Assembly: GCF_000980885.2 (NCBI RefSeq)
Contig: NZ_LBDA02000086.1
Coordinates: 31,043 to 95,042 of the forward strand
Source of the DNA: Streptomyces malaysiense
GTDB taxonomy: Bacteria; Actinomycetota; Actinomycetes; Streptomycetales; Streptomycetaceae
Length of the DNA: 64,000 nucleotides
Reading direction: 5' to 3'
Under the pieces are notes generated by a model. The model had not been told where the DNA came from. It saw only the letters and a program-made list of their open reading frames with translations, and ran no database searches. Below, piece after piece: positions 25,101 through 33,226 of the stretch (positions are counted from its first letter, which is position 1; each line of letters opens with the position of its first letter). The translations under genes and the position numbers were made by a program.

Positions 25101-26622
25101 GGACGTCGCTCTCCTCGGCCGAGCGCACCCGGGCGACGGTGAGCACGGTGTGCGTCTCGCCGCGCGCCTCGTGGACCACGTCGTCCAGCGGCCGGCGGGC
25201 GTCCACGACCTGGTCGGCGAGGCCCGTGAAGTCCTCCAGGGCGGGGTCGTCCACCAGCACCACCCGCAGCCCGGCCCGGCGGGCGGCGTCCAGCACGGGC
25301 TCGGCCCACGGGTCCGCCTCGCCGTCCGCGCCGCGCAGTGCTCCGGCGTGCAGGACGACCGTCCCGGCCAGGTCCAGCCGGCGCAGCCGCTCCGGGTCGC
25401 GGACCAGCACTCCGGTCCTGGACAGGGCGGCGCCGAGCACGGCGTGGAAGGCGGCGGGGCCGTACCGGGCGGCCTTGGGGGAACCGGCGAGCACCGCCTC
25501 GGCCGCCTCGGTGCCGTCGTGCTTGACCAGCAGGGTGGCCGCGGCGCCCAGCAGGCTGCCGGCCGAGGCGTGGGAGGCGTACTCCTGGGCGGGCGACTCG
25601 CGCAGCGGCGGCCGTGGCTCGGCGCCGGGGGCGAGGCTGACGCGGTCGGGGGCGCACAGCTCGTCGTGCACCGCGTCGAAGGCGACCGCGCGGGCCACGG
25701 TCTCGGCGATCTGGCAGGCGCGCAGGGTGCCGTCGAGCAGCAGCGACGCGGGGGTCTGCCCGGCGCCGTGCGCGGCGGCGTTGGCGGTGGCCAGCACCAG
25801 GTCCATCCGGTCGGGTCCCAGGCGGGCGCGCAGCCAGGCGCGGAACCGGGGGTTCTCCCGCAGCAGCGTCACCACGGCGGTCAGCAGCCGGGGCGACGGC
25901 GGCAGCCGCAGCGCGTACCCGGTCACCGCGACGGCGGTGCCCAGCGCGTCGACCCCGAACGTGGCCACGGCGGTCCGCACCCCCGCGGGGTCGGCCGGGT
26001 GGGTGCTCTCCTCCACGTCGCCGGCGGCCAGTTCGAGCCCGTGCCGGGCGGCGAGCCGCGCGGCGTGCTCGACCACCTCGTCGGTGGCCTCCTCCTCGGT
26101 CGCGCTCACGACCAGCCGGGCGAGACCGTCGTCCCAGTAGGCGAAGAGCACGTCGGGGCGATCGGCGAGGGTCCGGGCGATACGGCGGGCGAGGTGCGGG
26201 GTCGGGCTGGGAGGTGGTGTCCCGGGTCCCGGGCGCCCCGCACCGGCCGGGGGCGGGGTTGCGGTCGCGGGATGTCCGGGGACGGGAGGTGCCGTCCTCT
26301 CCGCGGGACCGGGGGCGGTCCCGGGAGCCGGGGGCGGGGCCTGCGGGCCGGCCGGTCCGGCGGCGGGCGCGGGCGCGACGGGACGCAGGGCGAGGTGGGC
26401 GCGGGTGCCGGAGCGCCAGTGGTCCCCGGAGCCGGGGAGGGTGTTGCGGGCGACACGGGCGACCCGTACGGCGGCGTCCACGCCACGCACGCCGGCCCGC
26501 GCGGTGCCGGCGGCCGCGCCGGCGGCCACTCCCACCGCGGGCACGGCGGCGCGGGCGAGCAGGCGTGGGGCCGCGGGCAGCAGCCGCAGGGTGGCCCGCG
26601 GCACGGTGAACAGACCTGGCAA
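22189..26622 (-). CDS. Very large cation-translocating P-type ATPase
   Basis: A 1477-residue HAD-type P-type ATPase, about 500-600 residues longer than ordinary members. The N-terminal ~600 residues are Ala/Arg/Pro-rich with soluble segments. The catalytic part has the actuator motif DESALTGESLPVEKDT (about 800), the membrane motif AVPEGLPLVATVAQL (about 920), the phosphorylation site CFDKTGTLTENRL (Asp about 961), and hinge GMVGDGANDAAAIRAADIGVG (about 1220), then C-terminal membrane segments. PEGLP rather than CPC points to Ca/Mg- or mycobacterial CtpI/CtpE-like transport, not soft heavy metals. The TTG start has GGAGAG upstream. It lies 10 bp after a His-rich membrane protein gene, in the same operon. 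Confidence 0.88.
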   Translation of the reverse strand: MPGLFTVPRATLRLLPAAPRLLARAAVPAVGVAAGAAAGTARAGVRGVDAAVRVARVARNTLPGSGDHWRSGTRAHLALRPVAPAPAAGPAGPQAPPPAPGTAPGPAERTAPPVPGHPATATPPPAGAGRPGPGTPPPSPTPHLARRIARTLADRPDVLFAYWDDGLARLVVSATEEEATDEVVEHAARLAARHGLELAAGDVEESTHPADPAGVRTAVATFGVDALGTAVAVTGYALRLPPSPRLLTAVVTLLRENPRFRAWLRARLGPDRMDLVLATANAAAHGAGQTPASLLLDGTLRACQIAETVARAVAFDAVHDELCAPDRVSLAPGAEPRPPLRESPAQEYASHASAGSLLGAAATLLVKHDGTEAAEAVLAGSPKAARYGPAAFHAVLGAALSRTGVLVRDPERLRRLDLAGTVVLHAGALRGADGEADPWAEPVLDAARRAGLRVVLVDDPALEDFTGLADQVVDARRPLDDVVHEARGETHTVLTVARVRSAEESDVLAALRASDVAVALTDRDGAVVWGADMLALHGLPDVWRVLIAIPAARAVGGRSQTLARSGAALSGLLVAVGEAKGGRGRLAVLPGLRHAPVDVGAAVALLSGMRAALGVAVARAPHPRPRVHWHELDPEQTRDRLEHRPEAVRTPLGALAEGLREAADGVSRHPLVAPVRWSYQLGQAVRGELHDPLTPVLAVGSAASAILGSAVDALLVVGALDLNALVGGVQRLRAERALSGLVADQKRKARLVPPEEEAPAGGTRTVEAGKLTPGDVIQLKGDDVVPADARLLWQEGLEVDESALTGESLPVEKDTDPTPHAPVADRSCMVFEGTTVVAGEARAVVVGTGEHTEAARAVHLAARMPPAAGVQARLQELTRKALPLTLAGGAAVTGIALLRGTPIREAVSGGVAVAVAAVPEGLPLVATVAQLAAARRLSRGGVLVRTPRTLEALGRMDTICFDKTGTLTENRLRLVRVSDAEGTVRAVAAAGSAGTVRAAARACPRFNGGSERPVHATDEAVLDAARPDPDWIQLAGLPFEAARGYAAAVGRTGDGSRVLVVKGAPETVLPACTGLPAGAADAAQELAGSGLRVLAVAERRLGDGEDEAEVLEQPLQELEFTGVLALSDVPRETSTALVKGLLEAGVRPVVLTGDHPQTARAIAAELGWPEGTVVVTGDELAAANRAARARMLRDAGVVARVAPEQKLQVVEALRDAGRVVGMVGDGANDAAAIRAADIGVGISARGSAAARNAADIVLTDDDLTVLIDAVGEGRALWHSVADAIAILIGGNAGEVGFGLIGTLVSGRAPLSTRQMLMVNLFTDLFPSMAVAVTEKEGEADLAHVEEAAGVLGDPLLRQIRHRALTTCLGALTAWLIGRFTPGTDRRSSTMALCGVVGTQLVQTLLDRRDSRLVQITSLGSAAVLVAVVQTPVLSRAFGCTPLGPVAWGGVAVAIALALAGQRALPRLEETVVRLLPA

Positions 26623-26632
26623 GGGGCTCTCC

Positions 26633-27154
26633 TCAGCGGGTGGTGCGGTCGGGGCGCGCGGTGGGGCCGAAGGGGCCGGTCACCGTCTTCGGGGTGGTGT
26701 CCTGGGAGCCGTCGGCGGGGACGGGTCCGGGGCGATGCCCGTGTCCGTGTCCGCCTTCGCCGTGGTGCCGGTGGGGTTGCTCCTGGGGTCCGTGCGCCGG
26801 CGTGTCCGCGCCGGACCGGAGCGCGGCGGTACCGAGATCGTGCGGAGCCGCCGGCCGGCCCTCGCCGGTCCCGTCGCCGCGGGCGCCGGGCCGGGGCTGG
26901 GTGAGCCAGGCCACCGCCGCGCCGGTCAGGGCCACGGGCCACTCCACGACGCCCGCCGCGCCGAGCACGCCCGCTCCCGCGTACACCGCGATGCGCCGCC
27001 CGCGCGGGGAGACGGCGCCCACCTTGTCCAGGGTCTTCTCAGCCGCGCTTCCCACCGCCGCGGCACCCGGCACCTTGCGCAGCACCGAGGCGGCACCACG
27101 CAGGGGCGCCCTGAGGGTCGACGACAGGGCCGACGACGCGTTCTGCTCAGCCAT
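26633..27154 (-). CDS. Small His-rich membrane protein in operon with the P-type ATPase
   Basis: A 173-residue protein of unknown family. It starts MAEQNASSALSSTLRAPLRG, has a hydrophobic stretch IAVYAGAGVLGAAGVVEWPV / ALTGAAVAWL (about residues 55-88) that can form one or two membrane helices, and ends in a Pro/Gly tail with His clusters (HRHHGEGGHGHGHR, about 127-140) that could bind Zn, Ni or Cu. It lies immediately before the large P-type ATPase. A role as a metal-buffering or regulatory partner of that pump is inference from context. Confidence 0.65.
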   Translation of the reverse strand: MAEQNASSALSSTLRAPLRGAASVLRKVPGAAAVGSAAEKTLDKVGAVSPRGRRIAVYAGAGVLGAAGVVEWPVALTGAAVAWLTQPRPGARGDGTGEGRPAAPHDLGTAALRSGADTPAHGPQEQPHRHHGEGGHGHGHRPGPVPADGSQDTTPKTVTGPFGPTARPDRTTR

Positions 27155-27713
27155 GACTCTCCTCGGGTGAGATCGTCGTCCGACTGCCCCACCGAGTACC
27201 CCCGACCGTGCCGGTCCTCCTCCTGCCTCCCAGGGAACGCCCTGCACGTCGGGTGCGCCACCCGCTGGGAGGGGGCCGGCGGGCCGTTCGGTCGCCGGGG
27301 GCGTCGAGCCGTCATGGCCCGCATGCCCGGTGGGCCGGCTCAGGAAGGGCGCGGGGACTGCTCCGCATGAGGCCAAGCCGGGCTCTCGGGCGATCGAGGG
27401 GCCGGCCGGCGGCGGCGCCGGGGCGGGTGTGGTCGAGCGAGCCGACGTCGTACGACAGCACGTGCGGGTGGCCCGTCCGGCGGGCCGGGGTGGCGACGGG
27501 CGCGGAGGCGGTGGGCGCGCGGGCGGGCCGGAACCAGGTGCGGATGGAACCGGGGAGCCGGCGGCCTGGTCGGCACGGCATCCGAGACACCCCCACGCCC
27601 GGCGGCGCGGGGCGGCTCGATGGGCGTGCCACGCGCGACAACAGGACTTCCCCCTCGTAACCACCCGCGCCGTACCGCCGCCGGAGCGAAGGCACCGCCC
27701 GGTCAGCGGCCCC
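27155..27713. other. Intergenic region upstream of the ATPase operon
   Basis: 559 bp between the paaX stop and the start of the ATPase operon. Frames here give Arg/Pro/Gly-rich translations without similarity to known families. It must hold the ATPase-operon promoter (near 27160-27200), but I find no clear -35/-10 pair, palindrome or hairpin that I would defend. Confidence 0.4.
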
Positions 27714-28475
27714 TCAGCCCCGGACCCGTCCCTCCACCCCGACCGACGCCGCCACCTCCCGCTGGTAACCGGCGTACGCCGTGCGCAGGTCGGGGCCCGG
27801 CCAGGTCGGGGGGAGGAGGGCCGGGGGGAGAACGGGGTCGCCCAGGAGGTGGCGGACGACCGCGGCGAAGGCGGTCAGACGGTCGGCGGGGCGGGGGGCG
27901 TCGGCGGCGGAGGCGAGCAGGGCGCGGGCGGTGACCGCCCAGGCGGACAGGGGCCACAGTCGCTCGACGAGGTCGTGCGCGGGCTCGTCCGGGCGGGCGG
28001 TGTACGTCGCCGCCACCTCGTGGAGCGCGGCCGGCAGGCGCCGGTCGAGATTGGCCGGACGCAGCCACACGCCCTCGCGCAGCTCGGCCAGGCGCAGGCC
28101 GGTCAGCCGGGCGCGCAGCTCGGCGCGTTCGGCCGCGCCGCGTCCCGTCGCCGTGATGACCACCATCTCCCAGTCGCCGTCCCACACCCGGGTGCGGGGA
28201 TGGACCGCGTCGTCCTGGCGGCGTTGCCTGGCCAGCAGCCGTTCGCTCAACCCGTAGACCGCGTCGGTGCGCCACAGGTCGCCCGCGGCCACCATGCGGC
28301 TCAGCGCGGCCCGCAGCGTGGAGCCGCCGACTCCGAAGGGTTCGACCAGCCGCACGAGGTCCTTCACGGGCAGCTCGGGCGGGTGCACGGCCAGGAGCAG
28401 GCTGAGCACGACCGACCGGGCGGACAGGGGCCGCAGGCCGGCCGCCTCCGGCCCGGACGACACGTTCATGCGCAT
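27714..28475 (-). CDS. PaaX-family transcriptional regulator
   Basis: A 253-residue PaaX-type repressor. It has an N-terminal winged helix (SVVLSLLLAVHPPELPVKDL then GGSTLRAALSRMVAAGDL), the linker YGLSERLLARQRRQDDAVHP, a central domain (WDGDWEMVVITATGRGAAER) and a C-terminal helical domain. PaaX proteins repress aromatic-acid or acyl-CoA degradation genes and are released by a CoA-thioester ligand. It is divergent from the acyl-CoA dehydrogenase gene with a 63-bp gap, so that gene is its likely target. ATG 28475 is used; ATG 28469 or GTG 28481 are possible. Confidence 0.88.
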   Translation of the reverse strand: MRMNVSSGPEAAGLRPLSARSVVLSLLLAVHPPELPVKDLVRLVEPFGVGGSTLRAALSRMVAAGDLWRTDAVYGLSERLLARQRRQDDAVHPRTRVWDGDWEMVVITATGRGAAERAELRARLTGLRLAELREGVWLRPANLDRRLPAALHEVAATYTARPDEPAHDLVERLWPLSAWAVTARALLASAADAPRPADRLTAFAAVVRHLLGDPVLPPALLPPTWPGPDLRTAYAGYQREVAASVGVEGRVRG

Positions 28476-28507
28476 GGGCACGTACTTTACGGGCGACCCG
28501 GTGTTGC

Positions 28508-28525
28508 GCTATTGCTACAGCCGCA
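28508..28525. promoter_or_regulatory. Imperfect inverted repeat between paaX and acyl-CoA dehydrogenase
   Basis: Approximately TGTTGC-GCTATT-GCTACA in the 63-bp divergent gap: 6-bp arms with one mismatch in each half. It is a candidate PaaX operator. The arms are short, so this is only a suggestion. Confidence 0.3.
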
Positions 28526-28538
28526 GGGAAAGTGCAAC

Positions 28539-30215
28539 ATGACGCGTATGGCCTCCACCCAGACGCAAACGCAGCCGCAGCCGCCGGTCGCGACCCACGA
28601 CGTCACCAACCAGCCCCCGCCCCTCGCCCCCTACGACTCCTCCGACGACGCCGCCCTCCTGGAGGGCCTGCGCCGAGAGGGGGCCGGGTGGGCCGAGGAG
28701 GAGATCCGCCGTCTCGGCGCCCGCGCCGGCAGCGCGACGGCCCAGGAATGGGGCGAGCAGGCGAACCTGAACGAGCCGGTGCTGCGCACCCACGACCGCT
28801 ACGGCAACCGTGTCGACGAGGTGGACTTCCACCCCAGCTGGCACCATCTGATGCGGGCCGCGGTCGAGGCGGGCCTCGCCGGTTCGGCCTGGGCGGACGA
28901 GCGGCCCGGCGCCCATGTGGCCCGTACCGCGGGCGGGTTGGTGTGGGGGCACACCGAGGCGGGACACGGCTGCCCGACGTCGATGACGTACGCCGCGGTA
29001 CCCGCCCTGCGCGCGCAGCCCGAACTGGCCAAGGTGTACGAGCCGTTGCTCACCAGCCGGGAGTACGAGCCCGGACTGCGGGTGCCGGCCGAGAAGCCCG
29101 GCCTGATCGCCGGGATGGGCATGACCGAGAAGCAGGGCGGCTCGGACGTGCGGACCAACACCACCACGGCGACGCCGACCGGCGAGCCCGGGGTGTACAC
29201 GCTGCGCGGGCACAAGTGGTTCACGTCGGCGCCCATGTCCGACGTCTTCCTCGTCCTGGCGCAGGCCCCCGGCGGACTGTCCTGCTTCCTGGTGCCGCGC
29301 GTACTGCCGGACGGCAGCCGCAACGCCTTCCGCATCCAGCGCCTGAAGGACAAGCTGGGCAACCGTTCCAACGCCTCGTCGGAACCGGAGTTCGACCGGA
29401 CGGTCGCGTGGCTGGTGGGGCCCGAGGGGCGGGGTGTGAAGACCATCATCGAGATGGTCAACTGCACGCGTCTGGACTGCGTGATGTCCTCGGCGACGCT
29501 GATGCGCAAGACGCTGGTCGAGGCCGGTCATCACGCCCGCCACCGGAGCGCGTTCGGTGCCCGCCTGCTCGAACAGCCGCTGATGCGCAACGTGTTGGCG
29601 GACCTCGCGCTGGAGTCCGAGGCGGCGACCACCCTCACCCTGCGGCTGGCCGGGGCCGCGGACCGCGCGGTGCGCGGGGACGAAGGGGAGCGCGCCTTCC
29701 GGCGGATCGCCACCGCCGTCGGCAAGTACTGGGTCACCAAGCGGGGTCCCGCGTTCACCGCCGAGGCCCTGGAATGCCTGGGCGGCAACGGGTACGTGGA
29801 GGACTCCGGCATGCCCCGGCACTACCGCGAGGCCCCGCTGCTGTCCATCTGGGAGGGCTCGGGCAACGTCAACGCGCTGGACGTGCTGCGCGCCCTCGGC
29901 CGCGAACCGGGCGCCGCCGACGCCCTCTTCGCCGAACTCGCCCTCGCCCGAGGCGCGGACGCCCGCCTGGACTCCGCCGTGGCCGCCCTCCGGACCGAAC
30001 TGCCCCGGGCCGACCAGTTCGGCGCCCGCCGCCTGGTCGAGCGCATGGCCCTCGCTCTCCAGGCGTCCCTCCTGGTCCGCCACGCCCCCGGGGCGGTCGC
30101 GGACGCCTTCTGCGCGACCCGTCTGGGCGGCGACTGGGGCCACTCCTTCGGGACCCTGCCCTCCGGAACGGACCCGGACGCCGTCCTGGAGCGGGCCCTG
30201 CCCGACCGCGGCTGA
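28539..30215 (+). CDS. Acyl-CoA dehydrogenase family protein, AidB-like
   Basis: A 558-residue acyl-CoA dehydrogenase of the longer AidB-like type (ordinary ones are about 390 aa). It has FAD-binding GMTEKQGGSDVRTNTTTATP, HKWFTSAPMSDVFLVLAQAP, RIQRLKDKLGNRSNASSEPE, the helical domain with ECLGGNGYVEDSGMPRHYRE, and SIWEGSGNVNALDVLRAL near the C-terminal third. An N-terminal Gln/Thr/Pro tail (QTQTQPQPP) precedes the fold. AidB relatives have weak dehydrogenase activity and are linked to alkylation-damage response in E. coli; here the PaaX regulator suggests a catabolic substrate. Electrons would go to ETF, encoded at 1-1348. Confidence 0.9.
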   Translation: MTRMASTQTQTQPQPPVATHDVTNQPPPLAPYDSSDDAALLEGLRREGAGWAEEEIRRLGARAGSATAQEWGEQANLNEPVLRTHDRYGNRVDEVDFHPSWHHLMRAAVEAGLAGSAWADERPGAHVARTAGGLVWGHTEAGHGCPTSMTYAAVPALRAQPELAKVYEPLLTSREYEPGLRVPAEKPGLIAGMGMTEKQGGSDVRTNTTTATPTGEPGVYTLRGHKWFTSAPMSDVFLVLAQAPGGLSCFLVPRVLPDGSRNAFRIQRLKDKLGNRSNASSEPEFDRTVAWLVGPEGRGVKTIIEMVNCTRLDCVMSSATLMRKTLVEAGHHARHRSAFGARLLEQPLMRNVLADLALESEAATTLTLRLAGAADRAVRGDEGERAFRRIATAVGKYWVTKRGPAFTAEALECLGGNGYVEDSGMPRHYREAPLLSIWEGSGNVNALDVLRALGREPGAADALFAELALARGADARLDSAVAALRTELPRADQFGARRLVERMALALQASLLVRHAPGAVADAFCATRLGGDWGHSFGTLPSGTDPDAVLERALPDRG

Positions 30216-30222
30216 AGCCGGC

Positions 30223-30259
30223 GGGGCCTGTCCGGCCCGGCCGGCTCCGGACAGGCCCC
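30223..30259 (+). terminator. Strong terminator after the acyl-CoA dehydrogenase gene
   Basis: GGGGCCTGTCCGG and CCGGACAGGCCCC form a perfect 13-bp stem around an 11-nt loop, 7 bp after the stop codon. Confidence 0.75.
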
Positions 30260-30314
30260 ACTCCAGGCCCGGTCCTGCCCCGTCCGGGGGCGGCACGGCA
30301 GGACCAGCCACCGA

Positions 30315-30398
30315 GCGGACCAGGTACATCGACAAGCCGACCGGGCAGCCCGGCAAGCCGACCGGATACATCGACGAGCCGACCGGGTAGATCGACGG
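30315..30398. repeat. 21-bp minisatellite, four units
   Basis: Four tandem 21-bp units starting at 30315, 30336, 30357 and 30378. The core is GCCGACCGG, followed by variable bases and ATCGAC(A/G)A. Units differ at several positions, so the array is old. It lies in the convergent gap between the acyl-CoA dehydrogenase and Rv1733c-like genes and is not part of a convincing gene, although the period is a multiple of three. Confidence 0.75.
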
Positions 30399-30407
30399 CT
30401 CGCCCGC

Positions 30408-30438
30408 GAACGGCCGGCGAACGGCCGGCGAACAGCCG
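30408..30438. repeat. 11-bp tandem repeat, 2.8 units
   Basis: GAACGGCCGGC repeated at 30408 and 30419, with a third, partial GAACAGCCG at 30430. It ends one base before the stop codon of the Rv1733c-like gene. Confidence 0.7.
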
Positions 30439-30439
30439 C

Positions 30440-31021
30440 TCAGACCGTGCGTCCCCACCGCGGCCCCAGCCGGGCCCATTCCGTGTCCCAGGCGGTCATC
30501 CGGCGGCGCTCCAGCCGGGCGCGCAGCAATGATCCGCCCGCGAAGGGGACGAGCGCGGCGCTGAGCCCCGTCAGGGCCCCGACGAGGTCGGCCCGGAAGG
30601 CGGCCTGGCCGGGCGTGACGGGGCTGTCGGCGAGGTGGCCCCGGGAGTCGGTCCAGACGGTGACCCTGGTGCCGGCCCCGCTGCCGGCCGCCGCCCGGAC
30701 CCGGCCTGTGCGCACGGAACCGTCGGCCACCCTCCAGCGCGCTTCCACCCAGCCCCAGGCCCTGTGGGACATGTGCCGACGCCCCGCGGGCCCCTGCGGG
30801 ACCTCGGCGACGACACGGGCGACGGCGGGGCGCCGGTCGGCGCGCTCGCGGGCCAGCCCCTGCGCCACCGAGCGATCCGTCAGGAGCCCGGCGACCACCC
30901 CGGCGAGCACGGTCAGCAGCCCGACGCCGAGCACCAGCCAGCCCTCCACCACGTCCGCGCGGCGCCTGAGCGGATTGCGCCGCCACCGCCACAGCCACAC
31001 CCTGGGACCTCGGAACGCCAT
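30440..31021 (-). CDS. Rv1733c-family membrane protein
   Basis: A 193-residue protein of the actinobacterial Rv1733c type: a short basic N terminus (VWLWRWRRNPLRRRADVVEG), a first membrane segment (WLVLGVGLLTVLAGVVAGLL), an extracytoplasmic domain of about 100 residues (WVEARWRVADGSVRTGRVRA, TRVTVWTDSRGHL), a second segment (ALTGLSAALVPFAGGSLL) and a basic C terminus. The function is unknown; in Mycobacterium the namesake is a dormancy-associated antigen. ATG 31021 (MAFRGPRVW) has GAGGAGG 9 nt upstream; ATG 31096 would add 25 residues. The stop abuts a tandem repeat. Confidence 0.78.
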   Translation of the reverse strand: MAFRGPRVWLWRWRRNPLRRRADVVEGWLVLGVGLLTVLAGVVAGLLTDRSVAQGLARERADRRPAVARVVAEVPQGPAGRRHMSHRAWGWVEARWRVADGSVRTGRVRAAAGSGAGTRVTVWTDSRGHLADSPVTPGQAAFRADLVGALTGLSAALVPFAGGSLLRARLERRRMTAWDTEWARLGPRWGRTV

Positions 31022-31300
31022 CGAGGGCATCCTCCTCGCGACCGCAAAGACCGGCCGGACCGTCCTCCTCGGGGGAGGGATCGTTCCGTTGCTCATGACA
31101 AGCCGTCCTCGACGTTCGCACGAGAGGGCCGCCTCGCGCAGGCACATCGGGGAACGGACCCCGCCAATCCTCGCCGAAGGCCGGCGACACCCCGCTGAGC
31201 TGGGGCGACGGGCGCTCCAGAGCAGACTGTCAGTGGTGGGGTGCAGACTGGCCGATATCTGACGTCGACCCTGGGCACTGGCGCCCCGGAGGTGATCGGC

Positions 31301-32389
31301 ATGACCGAGGTACTGCTTGCGGTGGGCACCCGCAAGGGCCTGTTCATCGGACGGCGGCGGGGGCACGGCCCCTGGGAGTTCGACGAGAGCCCGTACTTCA
31401 ACGCGCAGGCGGTGTACTCGGTCGCGATCGACCCCCGGGGACCGCGGCCGCGGCTGCTCGCGGGGGGCGACAGCGCGCACTGGGGGCCGTCGGTGTTCCA
31501 CTCCGACGACCTCGGCCGCACCTGGACCGAACCGCCCCGCCCGGCCGTCAGGTTCCCCAAGGACACCGGCGCCTCCCTGGAGCGCGTCTGGCAGCTGCAC
31601 CCCGCCGCCGCCGAGCCCGACGTGGTGTACGCGGGCACGGAACCGGCCGCGCTCTACCGCTCGGTGGACCGCGGCGAGAGCTTCGAGCTGGTGCGACCGC
31701 TGTGGGAGCACCCCACCCGCTCCCGCTGGGTGCCCGGCGGCGGCGGTGAGGGGCTGCACACGGTGCTCACCGACGCCCGCGACAGGGCGGCGCTGACGGT
31801 GGCCGTCTCCACGGCCGGGGTGTTCCGCACCACCGACGGCGGGGCGAGCTGGGCGCCGTCCAACTCCGGTGTGGCCGCGGTGTTCCTGCCGGACCCGAAC
31901 CCGGAGTTCGGCCAGTGCGTGCACAAGGTCGCCCGGGACGCGGCCGACCCGGACCGGCTGTATCTCCAGAACCACTGGGGGGTGTACCGGAGCGACGACG
32001 CGGGAGCGCGCTGGAGCGACATCGGCGCGGACCTGCCGTCCACCTTCGGCTTCGCGGTCGCCGCCCACCCGCACCGCGGCGACACGGCGTACGTCTTCCC
32101 GATCAACGCGGACAGCGACCGGGTCCCCGCCGACCGCCGCTGCCGGGTCTTCCGCACGACCGACGCGGGCAGGACCTGGGAACCCCTGGCCCGGGGCCTG
32201 CCGACCGGGGACCACTACGGCACGGTGCTGCGCGACGCCCTGTGCACCGACGACGCCGACCCGGCGGGCGTGTACTTCGGCAACCGCAACGGAGAGGTGT
32301 TCGCCTCCGCGGACGACGGCGACAGCTGGCGGCAGCTGGCCGCGCACCTGCCGGACGTGCTGTGCGTGCGCGCGGCGTTGGTCGGCTGA
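31301..32389 (+). CDS. BNR/Asp-box beta-propeller protein (exo-sialidase-like, VPS10-like fold)
   Basis: A 362-residue protein with five Asp-box motifs (S/TxDxGxxW): SDDLGRTW (about 68), TTDGGASW (about 177), SDDAGARW (about 230), TTDAGRTW (about 286) and SADDGDSW (about 336), plus a weaker SVDRGESF. These mark a propeller like that of sialidases and photosystem-stability factors. The N terminus is TEVLLAVGTRKGLFIGRRRG. No signal peptide is present, so it is probably cytoplasmic and not a secreted sialidase; the sialidase Arg triad and FRIP motif are not seen. Ligand unknown. Confidence 0.82.
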   Translation: MTEVLLAVGTRKGLFIGRRRGHGPWEFDESPYFNAQAVYSVAIDPRGPRPRLLAGGDSAHWGPSVFHSDDLGRTWTEPPRPAVRFPKDTGASLERVWQLHPAAAEPDVVYAGTEPAALYRSVDRGESFELVRPLWEHPTRSRWVPGGGGEGLHTVLTDARDRAALTVAVSTAGVFRTTDGGASWAPSNSGVAAVFLPDPNPEFGQCVHKVARDAADPDRLYLQNHWGVYRSDDAGARWSDIGADLPSTFGFAVAAHPHRGDTAYVFPINADSDRVPADRRCRVFRTTDAGRTWEPLARGLPTGDHYGTVLRDALCTDDADPAGVYFGNRNGEVFASADDGDSWRQLAAHLPDVLCVRAALVG

Positions 32390-32539
32390 GGAACGGACCG
32401 GAGAGGCAGGAGGGAGAGGCATGACCGGGGAGGGGTGCACAGCGGTGTCCGGAGGACGCGGTTCCAGAGGACCGGGGGCACGGGGCGTCCGGCCGGGTTC
32501 GGGCCACCGGTTGATCACCGGCGGCCGTACGGCAGTAGG

Positions 32540-33226
32540 GTGACGACCGTGGCACCACGACCCTTGCATGAAATCGTCGAACCCGGCTGGGCGAAGGCCC
32601 TGGAACCCGTGGCCGGAAGGATCGCCGAGATGGGCGACTTCCTGCGCGCGGAGATCGCCGCGGGACGTACCTACCTCCCGGCGGGAAGCAACGTCCTGCG
32701 CGCGTTCCAGCAACCCTTCGACGAGGTGCGGGTCCTGATCGTCGGTCAGGACCCCTACCCCACCCCCGGGCACGCGGTGGGCCTGTCGTTCTCGGTCGCT
32801 CCCGAGGTACGACCGCTGCCGCCGAGCCTGATCAACATCTACCGCGAGCTCGGCGACGACCTGGGGCTGCCCCAGCCGTCCGACGGCGACCTCACGCCCT
32901 GGACCCGGCAGGGCGTCCTGCTGCTCAACAGGGCGCTGACCACCGCGCCGCGCAGTCCGGGCGCCCACCGGGGCAAGGGCTGGGAAGAGGTCACCGAACA
33001 GGCGATCCGGGCGCTCGCGGCCCGCGGCAAACCGCTGGTGTCGATCCTGTGGGGCCGTGACGCGCGCAATCTGCGTCCGCTGCTGGGGAGTCTGCCCGCG
33101 GTGGAGTCGTCGCACCCCTCACCGATGTCGGCCGACCGCGGCTTCTTCGGCTCGCGTCCCTTCAGCCGGGCCAACGACCTGCTGATCCAGCAGGGCGGAC
33201 AGCCCGTGGACTGGCGCCTGCCGTGA
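32540..33226 (+). CDS. ung: Uracil-DNA glycosylase, family 1
   Basis: A 228-residue UNG, the standard length. It carries the water-activating loop VLIVGQDPYPTPGHAVGLSF (Asp about residue 70), the Leu-intercalation/His loop SSHPSPMSADRGFFGSRPF (about 190), and GVLLLNRALT with the uracil-contact Asn. It removes uracil from DNA as the first step of base-excision repair. The GTG at 32540 is used; another GTG follows 9 bp later. Its stop overlaps the next gene's GTG by 4 nt (GTGA), so ung and the kinase gene are translationally coupled although their functions are unrelated. Confidence 0.96.
   Translation: MTTVAPRPLHEIVEPGWAKALEPVAGRIAEMGDFLRAEIAAGRTYLPAGSNVLRAFQQPFDEVRVLIVGQDPYPTPGHAVGLSFSVAPEVRPLPPSLINIYRELGDDLGLPQPSDGDLTPWTRQGVLLLNRALTTAPRSPGAHRGKGWEEVTEQAIRALAARGKPLVSILWGRDARNLRPLLGSLPAVESSHPSPMSADRGFFGSRPFSRANDLLIQQGGQPVDWRLP

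Noticed and set aside
22540..26904. 1454-codon plus-strand open frame opposite the P-type ATPase gene
   Set aside because: Shadow of a real P-type ATPase with all catalytic motifs on the minus strand.
30315..30438. Possible CRISPR array
   Set aside because: Units are directly tandem with no spacers, and no cas genes are present.
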